In this document: in pieces, positions 31,245-40,439 of the stretch | Layout of the letters: every line of letters begins with the position of its first letter | Position numbering within the stretch: position 1 is the stretch's first letter | Assembly: GCF_019711495.1 (NCBI RefSeq) | Contig: NZ_JAIGNM010000001.1 | Coordinates: 434,001 to 498,000 of the forward strand | Origin: Qipengyuania xiamenensis | GTDB lineage: Bacteria > Pseudomonadota > Alphaproteobacteria > Sphingomonadales > Sphingomonadaceae | Direction of reading: 5' to 3' | Length of the DNA: 64,000 bases | Notes under the pieces: generated by a model | Databases searched by the model: none | The model's input: only the letters and a program-made list of their open reading frames with translations | Told to the model about the DNA's origin: nothing | Program-made: the position numbers and the translations under genes

Positions 31245-32141
31245 TTATTCGGCGGCCTGCGGCAATTGCCCGCGACTACCGATTTCGGCCACTTCGGAAG
31301 CCAGCTTCCTGACCAGTCCGGACAGCAGCTTCGCAATGGCCGGCTGGCGCGCGCTTTCGCTTTCGAGGCGTGCATCGAGATAGGTTGCACGGCAGACCTC
31401 GACCTGCATCGCATGGATCCTGCGAAGCGGCGCTCCGTGCCGGTCGAGGACATATCCTCCCGAATAGGGGCGGTTATGCGCCACCGGCCTTCCCGCCTCG
31501 CCGAAATGTTTGAGGGCGCAGGCCACAAAGCGGCTGTCACAGCTTGATCCGAAGCGGTCTCCGATCACGAATTCCGCCGTCACCTCTTCCGGATGCTTCC
31601 GGCGGAGCGGCGGCATGGAGTGCAGGTCGATGAGCAGCGCCGCCCCCCAGTGGTCGCGCAGCTGCTCCAGCGTCCTGCCGAGCGTCTGGTGATAGGGGCG
31701 ATGGATCGTCTCGATCCTCTCGTCTAGGTCGGTCCGTTCAAGTGGTCTCTTCCAGATCTCGCCCAGCCCAGGCAAGCGTCTGGGGACGAGACCGAGGCCA
31801 CTGCGCGCCCTGCGATTGGCCAGCGAATGGCGCACCTTGGTGGCTTTCGTCCCGTGAACCATGGTCCAGTCGATATCGTCCGGTGCGCGGTTGAGGTCGA
31901 TCACTGCCCTTGGGGCATGTGCCACCAGGAGGGGGGCGCCCGTTTCCTCCGCAATGCTGCGGGCGAGGCCGTCGACATGCCTGTCTTCCAGCCTCAGTCG
32001 GCTTGCAGGATCACGGAAATTGGCGAGGAGGTCATCGGAATAGGCACGCCCGCCGTGGGGCGCCGCAATTATTACCGGCAAGGCCGGCGAAGGGGGCATT
32101 TCCAGCGTGAATCCCGGTCCATCCATGTTGGCCGCGTCCAT
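31245..32141 (-). CDS. N-formylglutamate amidohydrolase family protein
   Basis: The protein contains the family motifs APHGGRAY, EDRHVDGLA, LIDLHSMPP and NRPYSGGYV. Members are zinc-dependent hydrolases related to HutG of histidine degradation; no other hut gene is present here, so the true substrate is open. I place the start at ATG 32141 (298 residues); ATG 32126 is equally possible, and the frame opens only with a TTG at 32216. It diverges from cpdR, an arrangement recurrent in alphaproteobacteria. Confidence 0.85.
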   Translation of the reverse strand: MDAANMDGPGFTLEMPPSPALPVIIAAPHGGRAYSDDLLANFRDPASRLRLEDRHVDGLARSIAEETGAPLLVAHAPRAVIDLNRAPDDIDWTMVHGTKATKVRHSLANRRARSGLGLVPRRLPGLGEIWKRPLERTDLDERIETIHRPYHQTLGRTLEQLRDHWGAALLIDLHSMPPLRRKHPEEVTAEFVIGDRFGSSCDSRFVACALKHFGEAGRPVAHNRPYSGGYVLDRHGAPLRRIHAMQVEVCRATYLDARLESESARQPAIAKLLSGLVRKLASEVAEIGSRGQLPQAAE

Positions 32142-32286
32142 CCCGTGTTGCGGCGAATCATACGGTAATCCGCCAAGAATTTGCTTGATGCTGGCCGCTC
32201 GGTCAGGGCAAGTCAAAGAAGTCGGTCTCGATTAGGGACAATAGTGAACGCGACGGAAGATTTGTTAAGCCATTTGAGCTAAGGAC

Positions 32287-32682
32287 ATGGGCATGAGTGA
32301 GCTGCATCAGAAACGAATCCTGCTGGCCGAAGACGACGAGGCCATGCGCACCTATCTCGAGCGCGCGCTCGCGAATGCCGGCTATTCTGTCGACGCGGTT
32401 GACCGCGGCACATCCGCCCTGCCCTTGCTCGAAGATGATCACTACGACCTGCTGCTGTCGGATATCGTGATGCCCGAAATGGACGGCATTGAGCTTGCCC
32501 AGCGCTGCAACGAGATCAGCCCGACCACGAAAGTGATGTTCATCACGGGCTTCGCCGCGGTCACCCTGAAGGCAAGCCGCGAGCAGCCGAATGCCAAGGT
32601 CCTATCCAAGCCGTTTCACCTGCGCGACCTCGTTCTGGAGGTCGAGCGCGTGCTCGAAGACAGGGTCAGCGCACAACTCTGA
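32287..32682 (+). CDS. cpdR: Single-domain response regulator CpdR
   Basis: The 131-residue protein is a receiver domain only. It has acidic pocket Asp16-Asp17 (LAEDDEAM), phospho-acceptor Asp59 in LLLSDIVMPEMDG, Thr in FITGFAA and Lys in LSKPF. CpdR, when unphosphorylated, brings ClpXP to the cell pole in Caulobacter to degrade cell-cycle proteins. A second in-frame ATG two codons later (32293) also fits the family start. Upstream is an AAGGA ribosome-binding site. Confidence 0.9.
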   Translation: MGMSELHQKRILLAEDDEAMRTYLERALANAGYSVDAVDRGTSALPLLEDDHYDLLLSDIVMPEMDGIELAQRCNEISPTTKVMFITGFAAVTLKASREQPNAKVLSKPFHLRDLVLEVERVLEDRVSAQL

Positions 32683-32767
32683 TATTTTATATGAGATTGC
32701 CTCTTGCGCGCTTTCAAAGTGCTCGCTAGATGGCGCGCCTGCCCAATTGAAGGGCATTCGATGGTGC

Positions 32768-32842
32768 GGGCGTATAGCTCAGTGGTAGAGCACTATGTTG
32801 ACATCGTAGGGGTCCCAAGTTCGAACCTTGGTACGCCCACCA
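32768..32842 (+). tRNA. tRNA-Val (anticodon GAC)
   Basis: The sequence folds as a full cloverleaf. The acceptor stem is GGGCGTA (32768-32774) with TACGCCC (32832-32838), discriminator A and encoded CCA at 32840-32842. The D-arm has GCTCAGTGGTAGAGC, the anticodon loop is TTGACAT with anticodon GAC, and the T-arm has GGTTCGAA-like TTCGAAC. GAC reads valine codons GUC and GUU. It stands alone between cpdR and the EPS locus. Confidence 0.95.
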
Positions 32843-33125
32843 TCGAACAGAGTTTCAGATAGCGCCCGGTGCCTCTTGGACCTTCGGCTGCGTTCGCGCT
32901 TCCCACATTGAAACGCATGAGGAGCCTGCCGAAACCGGCGGGTTGGCTCCAAGCTTAGTCGTGACGCTTGGTACCGTACTGCACCAGGATCGCTTGAAGC
33001 CGTAAATTTCGCAAGGAACGCGTTAGAGCTGTCCACGCTCGTAATTGACTCACCCTAGCCTGGTGAAGAGGTTGGCGACGCCAAACCGAGTGTCAGCAAT
33101 TCCGGACAGCAGCGATTTCAGAAAC
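32843..33125. other. Non-coding gap after tRNA-Val
   Basis: I see no gene in this stretch. The only clear structure is a GC-rich hairpin at 32921-32950, stem CCTGCCG/CGGCGGG extended by GGAG/CTCC around a small bulge. It has no T-run after it, so it is not an obvious terminator. An 85-codon frame antisense to the tRNA is not credible as a gene. No integrase or duplicated tRNA end was noticed. Confidence 0.5.
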
Positions 33126-33157
33126 AAAAAAACCGACCGCGCATCTCGCGCGGCCGG
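33126..33157 (-). terminator. Intrinsic terminator of the 70-residue acidic-tail protein gene
   Basis: On the minus strand a ten-pair GC-rich stem (33157-33148 with 33142-33133, one G-U) and a short loop are followed by seven consecutive Ts. It lies 26 bases downstream of the small gene stop. Confidence 0.85.
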
Positions 33158-33182
33158 CTCTCTAAACTATGAAGTCTAGTGA

Positions 33183-33395
33183 TTAGACGCTGACGGGCAG
33201 GTCATCATCATCATCATCGACGGCAATGATGATACCGGCGATTACAGCGGCTGCTGCCAGGATAGCGATAATGGTCGCGCTACCACCAGCTTCCGAAATC
33301 TCTTCAGCGGGCTGCGAGCTGCGCTCTGCTGCAGTTGCAACGACCGGCGTAGCAGCCATAGCGACTGCGGCGATCGGGAGCATAATTTTCTTCAT
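33183..33395 (-). CDS. Small membrane protein with aspartate-run tail
   Basis: The 70-residue product has a signal peptide (MKKIMLPIAAVAMAATPVVATA), a short polar segment, a single membrane helix (about residues 39-58) and then AVDDDDDDLPVSV at the very C-terminus. AGGAGAC stands nine bases before the ATG and a strong terminator follows, so it forms its own transcript. No family is recognised with certainty, though short proteins with a helix and Asp-run-Pro-Val/Thr-Ser tail are found in sphingomonads. It lies at the edge of the EPS locus. Confidence 0.75.
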   Translation of the reverse strand: MKKIMLPIAAVAMAATPVVATAAERSSQPAEEISEAGGSATIIAILAAAAVIAGIIIAVDDDDDDLPVSV

Positions 33396-33738
33396 ATTGT
33401 GCGTCTCCTAGTTTTGGCCACCTCGCTCGATAGCCTTCTGTGACTTAGTCAGGCAGCGGAATATCCCATAAGGTAATGGAACTCAACCCCTTTACCGACT
33501 ACACGTCCGATAAGTTATGGTTTAATCGTCATTTATGAATGGTTTACTAAACTCTGTGTGACTTTAGCACAACACAGGCTTTGTTGAGCAGCCAAAAGGA
33601 CCCAAGTTTCGCGCTCGCATCCGGGCTTTCCAAAAAAGCCTAAAATTAAAGAGCAATATTTCTTGAATCACCAAAGTCGGACCCCACCCGATAGTGCTGC
33701 ATGCAACCCATTGCGGTTCCGCTAGATCCCAAGTTTAG
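33396..33738. other. AT-rich non-coding gap at the EPS locus edge
   Basis: This 343-base stretch contains no supported gene. It is more AT-rich than the flanks and should contain the promoter of the 70-residue protein gene (minus strand) and the end of the long EPS transcript. I found no convincing terminator for the gene ending at 33739; a weak AGGCTT/AAGCCC pairing near 33630-33645 has its T-run in the loop. Confidence 0.5.
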
Positions 33739-34908
33739 TCATTGCGTGATTCTGAGGGGAGAAATTAAACCTCTCAGCGCAGATTTGCCCGACCAAGCCC
33801 GAGCATGAAGCTGGACCTCAATAAAAGAACACTCGGATGGAATATCATTGACCAATTGCTGGAAGCGCGCCGCTCCAAACCTTGCCTCAAAGAACGGCTG
33901 GGGGTCATCAGTGCATCTGAGGAAGAGTCTAACATCGTCCGCCAACTCTTGTGGTTTGATCTCGTGTTGCGCACTGACTGTAAACGGACCTTCAGGCGCC
34001 TTGATTATTCGACGGGCGAAGATCCCGCCCTGCCCTGCCCGGACATAGAGTTGCAATTGATCAGAATCCAAGTTCCGTTGCGCACGGAAATCGGCGCCAT
34101 CGGCAAAGCGCCAATCGAACGGGACAAAATCTGAATCCCATTGCAGAAGCCCTACTTGCGCAGACTCATTAGTGCTGACGAAGATTTCATCATAGAGTCC
34201 GTATCCGGTCTCGACCTTACCTTCCCTAACAAGATTTCTCAGAAGGGCTTTATCGATCTCCACGTTTCCGAAGGTAATCAGCCTACGCAGTCTAGCAAGA
34301 TTGGCCAAAGCAGCATCTTGTCGAACGGCATAACTTAAAAATTCTTCATGCCAGGGTGACGTACCATTGAGTACGCCAGCGAACTGCTCTGTAGCTCCAT
34401 CCTGAACGAAAACGGTTGACAAAACTGGAAACAATTCAGTCGACCTAGATGGTCGGACGCGCAAGATACGATCGAGGGTGGTTATAACGCCAGTGTAATT
34501 GCCATCATTCACGTACTCTTGCAGCACAAGGCCCTGTAACATGGTCTCACGCTTATCGAGCTCTGACGCCCGACTGATTACCTCCGAACGCACTTCCCTT
34601 CTACCCTGCGTTAGAGCGAGAATTGCATGCACCTCAGGCGTCAGAGGCTCACTGAGATATGAAGCAAACGCCGACGGCTTTGCCGTTTGCGCTGCGCCCT
34701 CCGCCTCTCGAGAAACTACGAGATCCGCTTCAAAAATTGCAGCCGCTAAATTTTCTTGAGCAAGACCATTGCTTGGAAAGAGCATTAACGCAGTTTCCGG
34801 CTCCTTGCGCGTAAGAGTGATGCCTGCCGACTGGGCGGCCAAGACTGCGGCAAGAGCGACAGAAAATATACCGGCTAAGGTAATTCGGAGTGGATGAACT
34901 AGTTTCAT
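33739..34908 (-). CDS. Unknown EPS-locus protein with N-terminal membrane anchor
   Basis: The 389-residue protein starts with one hydrophobic segment (about residues 9-27), then a mostly helical Ala/Leu/Glu-rich part (about 40-250) reminiscent of TPR-like repeats, and a C-terminal beta-rich part with FDWRFADG and VSAQHEIKP. It lies 19 bases after the Wzc-like kinase in the same direction, so it is the last gene of the wza-wzc transcript. I do not recognise a family. A periplasmic role in polysaccharide assembly is inferred from position only. Confidence 0.75.
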   Translation of the reverse strand: MKLVHPLRITLAGIFSVALAAVLAAQSAGITLTRKEPETALMLFPSNGLAQENLAAAIFEADLVVSREAEGAAQTAKPSAFASYLSEPLTPEVHAILALTQGRREVRSEVISRASELDKRETMLQGLVLQEYVNDGNYTGVITTLDRILRVRPSRSTELFPVLSTVFVQDGATEQFAGVLNGTSPWHEEFLSYAVRQDAALANLARLRRLITFGNVEIDKALLRNLVREGKVETGYGLYDEIFVSTNESAQVGLLQWDSDFVPFDWRFADGADFRAQRNLDSDQLQLYVRAGQGGIFARRIIKAPEGPFTVSAQHEIKPQELADDVRLFLRCTDDPQPFFEARFGAARFQQLVNDIPSECSFIEVQLHARAWSGKSALRGLISPLRITQ

Positions 34909-34927
34909 TTCCTAGCCTAATTCTTCT

Positions 34928-37072
34928 TCAGGCGTTTTCCGTCTTCTCTGCATCACCGTACCCATAACCGTAGCCGTAGCCGTAGCCATAGCCGTAGCCG
35001 TAAGCTGTATTCTTCTGTCCAACTTTAGTAACGATAGCTCCGTAGATCTGCCCACCCGATCGCATCAGTCTGCCAAGCGCGTTCTCAATCCCTCGGAGCT
35101 TTATCCGATCGGTTTCGATTACGAAGACTACCCCATCTACAGCTTTGGACATTTCAATAGCGTCAGCCAAGGCTAGCATTGGTGCACCGTCGACCAGAAC
35201 TTGATCATATGCAGCTTTGGCAGACTTGAGTACTTCTGAAAAACTATCTCCAGCGAGAAGTTCGACAGGGTTGGGAGGAGTTCGTCCCATTGGCAGAAAA
35301 TCAAAACCCAATTCAGGAAGGGAAACAATCTGCGATGATAGATCCGATTCCTGGTTCGCGAGCAATGGTACAAGTCCACCTTTGTCATAGCCGTGGAGAT
35401 CAAGAGTGTCGCGGAGCTTCGAGTTACGAAGATCTGCGTCAATCAAGAGGACTCGCTTACCCAACTGGGCAAAGCTGGTCGCAATACCGACTGTCGATAT
35501 GCTTTTGCCTTCTGAAGGAACCGTGGATGTCAGCATGAGAACCTTTGGCGCACCTTGAGGCGTGAGAAAATTCAAATTGGTTCTGACCGTCGTGTAAGCT
35601 TCGCTGATCTCGGATGATCGCTCCTGTATGCGGTCCAACATGCTGCCTTCTGTATTCCGCGGTATCGCACCAAGAAGCGGCAAACCGAGCCGGCGACGGA
35701 CGTCTTCAGGATCCTGCAGCGTCTGGCTCAATGTTACTCTAAGGTATACAATTCCCGCTGCAGCGACCAAGCTAGCGACTAAGGCTACAAATAAATTTTG
35801 GATCAGCGAGGGCGCGTAAGGATTGCGCGGCACCTCCGCGAGATCAATTATCTGAATGTTGTTCTGGCCCGCACCTGATGCCTCCAACTCTTTAAAGCGT
35901 TGCAGCAAGGCATCGTAAATCTCGCGATTGGTATCAACCTCGCGCTTGAGAATACCGTAGCGGATTCCTTGACCTTGCTGTCCAAGAAAGCGGTCCTTGG
36001 CAGCCTCCACCTGGCTGCGCAGCTCCGCCTCGCGAATTCGGGCGGCTTGCAAGAGATCCTGACCGCCGCTCGAAATGGCAGACCGCAATGCATTCACCTC
36101 AGCCTGCTTTTCCTCAACCTCTGGATAATCCGGACCAAAGTTAGAAAGGAGAACAGCGAGTTCCGCCTCCGCTTCGCTCAAGGCAGAGAGAAGTTGATTG
36201 CGCGGATCCGAACTCGGAAAATTACCCGCCACAACAGCAGCTTGAGCACTTACCCTATCCGCCACTGCAACGGCCAAGGCCGTATTGAGGGCTTGCAGGT
36301 CTGCTCCTATCAACGTTTGCCCAGCACTTTCAGAACCAGATTCGCCACCAGCATTCAAAACCAAAATTTCGTTTGCATTGGCATACTCGACGAGCTCCTG
36401 CTCAGATTGAGCTAGGCGCTCTCTAAGCTCGGCAATCTGACTTTGGAGAAAGTCTCGGGCCTCAATATTCGCACCGAACCGCTTCTCATAGTTTGCTGCA
36501 ACGAACTCTTGGACCCACAAATTTGAAATTTCAGCCGACACCAACGGGTCTGGACTGGAAAAATTCACGTCTACAAGACTGGACTGAGTGATTGGTTCGA
36601 TACTGATATTATCGAAAAGCGCAGATTCGATAGCCGGACGAAGACCTTCTTCATCTTCGATCGCAAACGCGGTTCGGAAGGCCTCGCTACGCGTCAGATT
36701 GCCCGCTTCGATTACGCGCTCAGCCATGAAGTTCGAAGTTAGCAATTCGTACTGAGTATTCAGATATTGAAGCTCGGACACCTTGGCATCAGCATCAAGA
36801 GAATCCAGATTCGTGATGTCTGCGGCGACTTGAGACACTTCAAGACGCGAACTTGCTCGATAAAGAGGAGTGGAAAGTAGCGTAACAAGTATTCCCAACA
36901 AAACACCTGCTATAACAATGGCCGAAAGCCAGTATTTTAAACTGATCGCTTCGTGCCAATACCGCTCAAGGTCCAGAGCAAACCCGTCCTCTTCGCGACC
37001 TGCGCCCTCGCCAACAAGCCCCCCCTGTTCACGCCCATCAAGCTCGGAAACGGAAAAATTATGAGTGTTCAA
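34928..37072 (-). CDS. Wzc-like polysaccharide co-polymerase with tyrosine kinase domain
   Basis: The 714-residue protein has a Wzz domain between two membrane segments (about residues 47-67 and 430-450) with a long periplasmic coiled coil. From residue 509 follows a BY-kinase domain: Walker A PSEGKS (519-524), Walker A' LLIDADLR, and a Walker B variant LVDGAP in place of the usual IIDTPP. The C-terminus carries eight consecutive Tyr-Gly pairs (residues 691-706), the autophosphorylation cluster. It controls chain length and export with the Wza protein encoded upstream (4-base overlap). No matching phosphatase gene (wzb) is seen in the window. Confidence 0.93.
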   Translation of the reverse strand: MNTHNFSVSELDGREQGGLVGEGAGREEDGFALDLERYWHEAISLKYWLSAIVIAGVLLGILVTLLSTPLYRASSRLEVSQVAADITNLDSLDADAKVSELQYLNTQYELLTSNFMAERVIEAGNLTRSEAFRTAFAIEDEEGLRPAIESALFDNISIEPITQSSLVDVNFSSPDPLVSAEISNLWVQEFVAANYEKRFGANIEARDFLQSQIAELRERLAQSEQELVEYANANEILVLNAGGESGSESAGQTLIGADLQALNTALAVAVADRVSAQAAVVAGNFPSSDPRNQLLSALSEAEAELAVLLSNFGPDYPEVEEKQAEVNALRSAISSGGQDLLQAARIREAELRSQVEAAKDRFLGQQGQGIRYGILKREVDTNREIYDALLQRFKELEASGAGQNNIQIIDLAEVPRNPYAPSLIQNLFVALVASLVAAAGIVYLRVTLSQTLQDPEDVRRRLGLPLLGAIPRNTEGSMLDRIQERSSEISEAYTTVRTNLNFLTPQGAPKVLMLTSTVPSEGKSISTVGIATSFAQLGKRVLLIDADLRNSKLRDTLDLHGYDKGGLVPLLANQESDLSSQIVSLPELGFDFLPMGRTPPNPVELLAGDSFSEVLKSAKAAYDQVLVDGAPMLALADAIEMSKAVDGVVFVIETDRIKLRGIENALGRLMRSGGQIYGAIVTKVGQKNTAYGYGYGYGYGYGYGYGDAEKTENA
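34955..35002 (-). repeat. Hexamer repeat encoding (Tyr-Gly)8
   Basis: Eight tandem copies of TA(C/T)GG(C/T/G), mostly TACGGC on the minus strand, occupy 48 bases inside the Wzc-like gene. Unit changes would add or remove whole Tyr-Gly pairs without frameshift. Confidence 0.95.
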
Positions 37073-37776
37073 TTCGAAATCCGATCAATCATAATTACTG
37101 AACTCGTTAGAAGAGGCACAAAGCTAAGAATGCGATCAAACCTACGCCGAGCAGGGGAATCGCCAACAAAGATTACGTCATTGGGGAAAACGGTCGGATC
37201 CTCATAATTGCCGCGCTGAATTGCTTCAATGTTATACGCACCGACATACCGCTGCCCATCCACTGTTCGCATAATAAGTACATCATCAAGCTTTGCGTAT
37301 TGGGCCAATCCACCCGCTTGGTTCACGACTCGCAGGAGCGATTGCCTGCCCAGCACTGGATACTCACCAGGCTTATCGACTTGCCCGCCGATAGAGACGG
37401 TATGAGGAGGAATCTCACTCGGAATAATTCTAACCTGCGGATCGCGCACATAGCTGCCTCGCAGCCTGTCCGCAATTAGCTCCGCAGCCTCATCCGGAGC
37501 AAGACCTTGGAATTGAAGCAAGCCCAGCAGCGGAAATGAAATTTGGCCCTGCCCGTCCGTCAGATAGGTGCCGCTGAGCCGTTCAGCCCCCACGACCTCA
37601 ATCTCCATGGAGTCCTGAGGCCCGAAAACAAAAAGATTCTCGATTCTGGGAGCCGGCAAACTTTCGAGCGCTGCCACCTCGATGCCGGGCGCTTCGCCGT
37701 AAGTTCGATCTGTCGCACAAGCCGCCAGGACCATTGCCGATGACAGGATAAAGAACTTGCACTTGAAAACCATCAC
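37069..37776 (-). CDS. Wza-like polysaccharide export lipoprotein
   Basis: The 235-residue protein has a lipoprotein signal with lipobox LAAC (Cys20). A poly-export domain follows (VFGPQDSMEIEVVG, YLTDGQGQISFPLLGLLQ) and an SLBB domain (VSIGGQVDKPGEYPVLGRQSLLRVVNQAGG region). It should form the outer-membrane exit pore for the polysaccharide. It is smaller than E. coli Wza (379), as is common in alphaproteobacteria. It is first in the minus-strand unit wza-wzc-unknown. Confidence 0.92.
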   Translation of the reverse strand: MMVFKCKFFILSSAMVLAACATDRTYGEAPGIEVAALESLPAPRIENLFVFGPQDSMEIEVVGAERLSGTYLTDGQGQISFPLLGLLQFQGLAPDEAAELIADRLRGSYVRDPQVRIIPSEIPPHTVSIGGQVDKPGEYPVLGRQSLLRVVNQAGGLAQYAKLDDVLIMRTVDGQRYVGAYNIEAIQRGNYEDPTVFPNDVIFVGDSPARRRFDRILSFVPLLTSSVIMIDRISN

Positions 37777-37867
37777 TCAACTCACTTCATTCACAATATC
37801 AATTGCCCATAGCGTGATTTTCGCTCGGGGGTACCAGCCTTCAGAAACATGCGCACCTTCTAGCAAT

Positions 37868-39262
37868 TTATGTTGCTTTATGGCCGCGATAATCGCGTGA
37901 AAGTGCGAGCAAAAGCCATACGCAAACGATTTGGAACAGCGGAGTCCTGAGCGGATAATCGACGAGGGAAGCCCCCCCGATAATCGCGAATAGTCCAAAC
38001 CAGAATAGCGCGGTGGCTCTCCCTGAATTCACTCTGGCCAGCTTCCAGATTGACTTAGCCACCCAAAGCAAAGTGGCCACGAGAAGTGCACCTGACAATA
38101 TCCCACCTTCGATGAGCAACTGCAGCCAATCGTTGTGGGCCTGGTTGACATATCGTGGCATCAGCAGTTCGGCTGGTTCATACACCCGATATACCTGCTC
38201 AAATGAACCAAACCCGCTACCCACGAGCCAGAAGGTGCTAAGCATATCAGCCAACACTGGCCAGAGTTCCCACCTCAAGTCGGCGAAACTGTCTCGTGCA
38301 AGAAGATCGACAAAGGCAGAGCTTCTTCCCAGTGCCACGAACGAGAATACGGTCATCAAAACAGCAATGAGCGGCAGTACGATCGTCACCGCCGGGTGCC
38401 GATCCATCCAAGCGCGGATTGGGTCACCGGCAGACCGCCCCTTTCCGAAGCTCGGCGCCAAGGCGAACATCCCGAAAGACACAAACACTGCCCCTAAAGC
38501 AGCGGCGAAACCGGCCCGTGATCCTCCCACGAGCGCGGCGAGTAGAATGAGAACAAAGGCAGCCGGATAAATTAAACGCATCCATTTGTGCCCCCGGTCC
38601 GTCCATGATCTTATGCCGAGATGAGCCACTACCAGCATGCAACATGCCGCGAATATTCCGGAGTGGTTCTCATTGGCAAAGATCCCGACCACCCCTCCAC
38701 GATTGGTCACTTCATAAAGATAGAGTGGACTGAAGCGGCCGCTTGCAACTTGCATCAGCCCTAGAAGGGCATTGAGCACCCCCAACCCTGCAACGACGTG
38801 GAGCAAGACGCGCGCCGAGGCTGCAAGGGATATTGCCAGGAGCAAGCCAGCAACGGGCACCACCAATGCCCCCAGCGCATTCCAGGTCCGCATTGGCGTC
38901 ATAGTCAAAGGACGCCAAACGTCTTCCATGCCAAGAGCTTCGTCGAGGCCGACAATTACCTCTCTACCCGGCAAGGCCCGCCAGATCGAGGGCGGCAATG
39001 GAACGAGCTGCACCGCAGTGAGCAAGGCCAGTGCACCCAATAGGGCGAGAAGGACCCATTCCCTTCGCATTTCCTTCAGCGAAAAGTAATAGATTGCAGG
39101 AATTAGCATCAGACAGGAGAGCGACCGCAAGGGAACGATCTGAATGGCATCGAAGCGAGAGGCGCCACCGGTAAAGACAACCAACAATGCAAATGCGCCA
39201 AGAAAGATCCACGCCTTTGAGGCTGAGCTACATGCACCCATCTGTTTTTGAACTGCATTCAT
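37868..39262 (-). CDS. O-antigen ligase / Wzy-type polymerase family membrane protein
   Basis: The 464-residue protein has 10-12 hydrophobic segments and the large periplasmic loop typical of the Wzy_C/ligase family. The motif GIFANENHSGIFAACCML and the later loop MPRYVNQAHNDWLQLLIEGG are characteristic (H-x-N-x-x-L-type signature). It either polymerises repeat units or ligates chains. A second such gene is at 44955, so which is the polymerase cannot be decided. Confidence 0.88.
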   Translation of the reverse strand: MNAVQKQMGACSSASKAWIFLGAFALLVVFTGGASRFDAIQIVPLRSLSCLMLIPAIYYFSLKEMRREWVLLALLGALALLTAVQLVPLPPSIWRALPGREVIVGLDEALGMEDVWRPLTMTPMRTWNALGALVVPVAGLLLAISLAASARVLLHVVAGLGVLNALLGLMQVASGRFSPLYLYEVTNRGGVVGIFANENHSGIFAACCMLVVAHLGIRSWTDRGHKWMRLIYPAAFVLILLAALVGGSRAGFAAALGAVFVSFGMFALAPSFGKGRSAGDPIRAWMDRHPAVTIVLPLIAVLMTVFSFVALGRSSAFVDLLARDSFADLRWELWPVLADMLSTFWLVGSGFGSFEQVYRVYEPAELLMPRYVNQAHNDWLQLLIEGGILSGALLVATLLWVAKSIWKLARVNSGRATALFWFGLFAIIGGASLVDYPLRTPLFQIVCVWLLLALSRDYRGHKAT

Positions 39263-39458
39263 TCTTCTTGCACCGCGCCCTCGCGGGCAAAAACCGGTTC
39301 CTTCTGGTGGTCATCGCTCCCATGTCGCTTATCCGCATGCATTGCAACCGCGTCGTTACAATCGTCCATCTCATCCACAAGAACGCACGTTATCGCGCAT
39401 TTGCCCCGCCAATCTGCTTACCGCGATGTGAAAAGACTTCCCTTGAAACCAAGCAAAT

Positions 39459-40427
39459 TCAATGGCGCGCCGTCTCGACGTTCTCAAGAAACCAGCGATA
39501 GGTTTCTTCTACGCCCTGCTCGAGACCAATTGTCGGAAACCAGCCCAACTGGTTCAGCCTATTCACATCCATAAGTTTGCGCATGGTGCCATCGGGCTTG
39601 GTCGGATCTGTCGTGATCCGGCCGTCGAAGCCGGTAACATGAGCGACCAGTTGCGCCAACTCGAGGATCGAGATGTCCTCACCGCAACCGACATTGATAT
39701 GGCTCAGCATGGGTTGGGTATTAGCCTCATACTGCTTGCGCGGGAGGTCGAGCACGAAGAGCGAAGCGGCGGCCATGTCGTCGACATGCAAAAACTCGCG
39801 CCGCGGCGTTCCCGTTCCCCAGATCACCACTTCGTCGCGCCCCTCCTGCACAGCTTCGTGGAACCGGCGCATCAGAGCTGGAAGCACATGGCTGTTCTCA
39901 GAATGGAAATTGTCGCCGGGACCGTAAAGGTTGGTTGGCATGACAGAACGATAATCAGTGCCGTGTTGGCGATTGTAGCTCTCGCAGAGCTTGATGCCAG
40001 CGATCTTAGCAATTGCATATGGCTCGTTTGTGGGTTCAAGTACGCCTGTCATCAGGGCATGCTCAACCATCGGCTGCGGCGCTTCCTTTGGATAGATACA
40101 AGACGAACCAAGGAAAAGCAGGCGCCTGACACCCGCCTCGAAAGCCTGGTGGACTACGTTCGCCTCCATCATCAGGTTCTCATAGATGAAGTCTGCCGGA
40201 TAAGTATTGTTGGCGTGAATACCACCGACTTTGGCTGCAGCTAGTATCACCGCATCGGGGCGCTCGGCCATGAGAAATGCCCGCACTGCAGACTGGTCAG
40301 TAAGGTCGAGTTCAGCGTGAGTGCGCGTTACCAGCTCGAACTCTTCGCCACTCTCTTTGCGATCTTCGAGCCGACGCAGAATAGCGCCGCCCACCATGCC
40401 GCGATGGCCTGCGAGATAAATCTTCAT
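39459..40427 (-). CDS. fcl: GDP-L-fucose synthase
   Basis: The 322-residue SDR enzyme has [10 protein letters not shown] at the NAD(P)-binding loop, [15 protein letters not shown], catalytic Tyr/Lys in [16 protein letters not shown], and [11 protein letters not shown]. It epimerises and reduces GDP-4-keto-6-deoxymannose to GDP-L-fucose. It lies 12 bases downstream of gmd on the same strand, completing the pathway. Confidence 0.95.
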   Translation of the reverse strand: MKIYLAGHRGMVGGAILRRLEDRKESGEEFELVTRTHAELDLTDQSAVRAFLMAERPDAVILAAAKVGGIHANNTYPADFIYENLMMEANVVHQAFEAGVRRLLFLGSSCIYPKEAPQPMVEHALMTGVLEPTNEPYAIAKIAGIKLCESYNRQHGTDYRSVMPTNLYGPGDNFHSENSHVLPALMRRFHEAVQEGRDEVVIWGTGTPRREFLHVDDMAAASLFVLDLPRKQYEANTQPMLSHINVGCGEDISILELAQLVAHVTGFDGRITTDPTKPDGTMRKLMDVNRLNQLGWFPTIGLEQGVEETYRWFLENVETARH

Positions 40428-40439
40428 CGCCTGGCGCCT

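Noticed and set aside
32267..32285. A TTAA-like half-site upstream of cpdR suggesting CtrA control
   Set aside because: Only one partial half-site is present and the spacing does not match TTAA-N7-TTAA.
32779..33036. An 85-codon minus-strand frame across tRNA-Val
   Set aside because: It runs antisense through a complete tRNA and has no ribosome-binding site or motifs.
32768..33182. Possible integration site for a genomic island at tRNA-Val next to the EPS locus
   Set aside because: No integrase gene and no duplicated tRNA 3' end were noticed, and the EPS genes look like a chromosomal locus rather than an inserted element.
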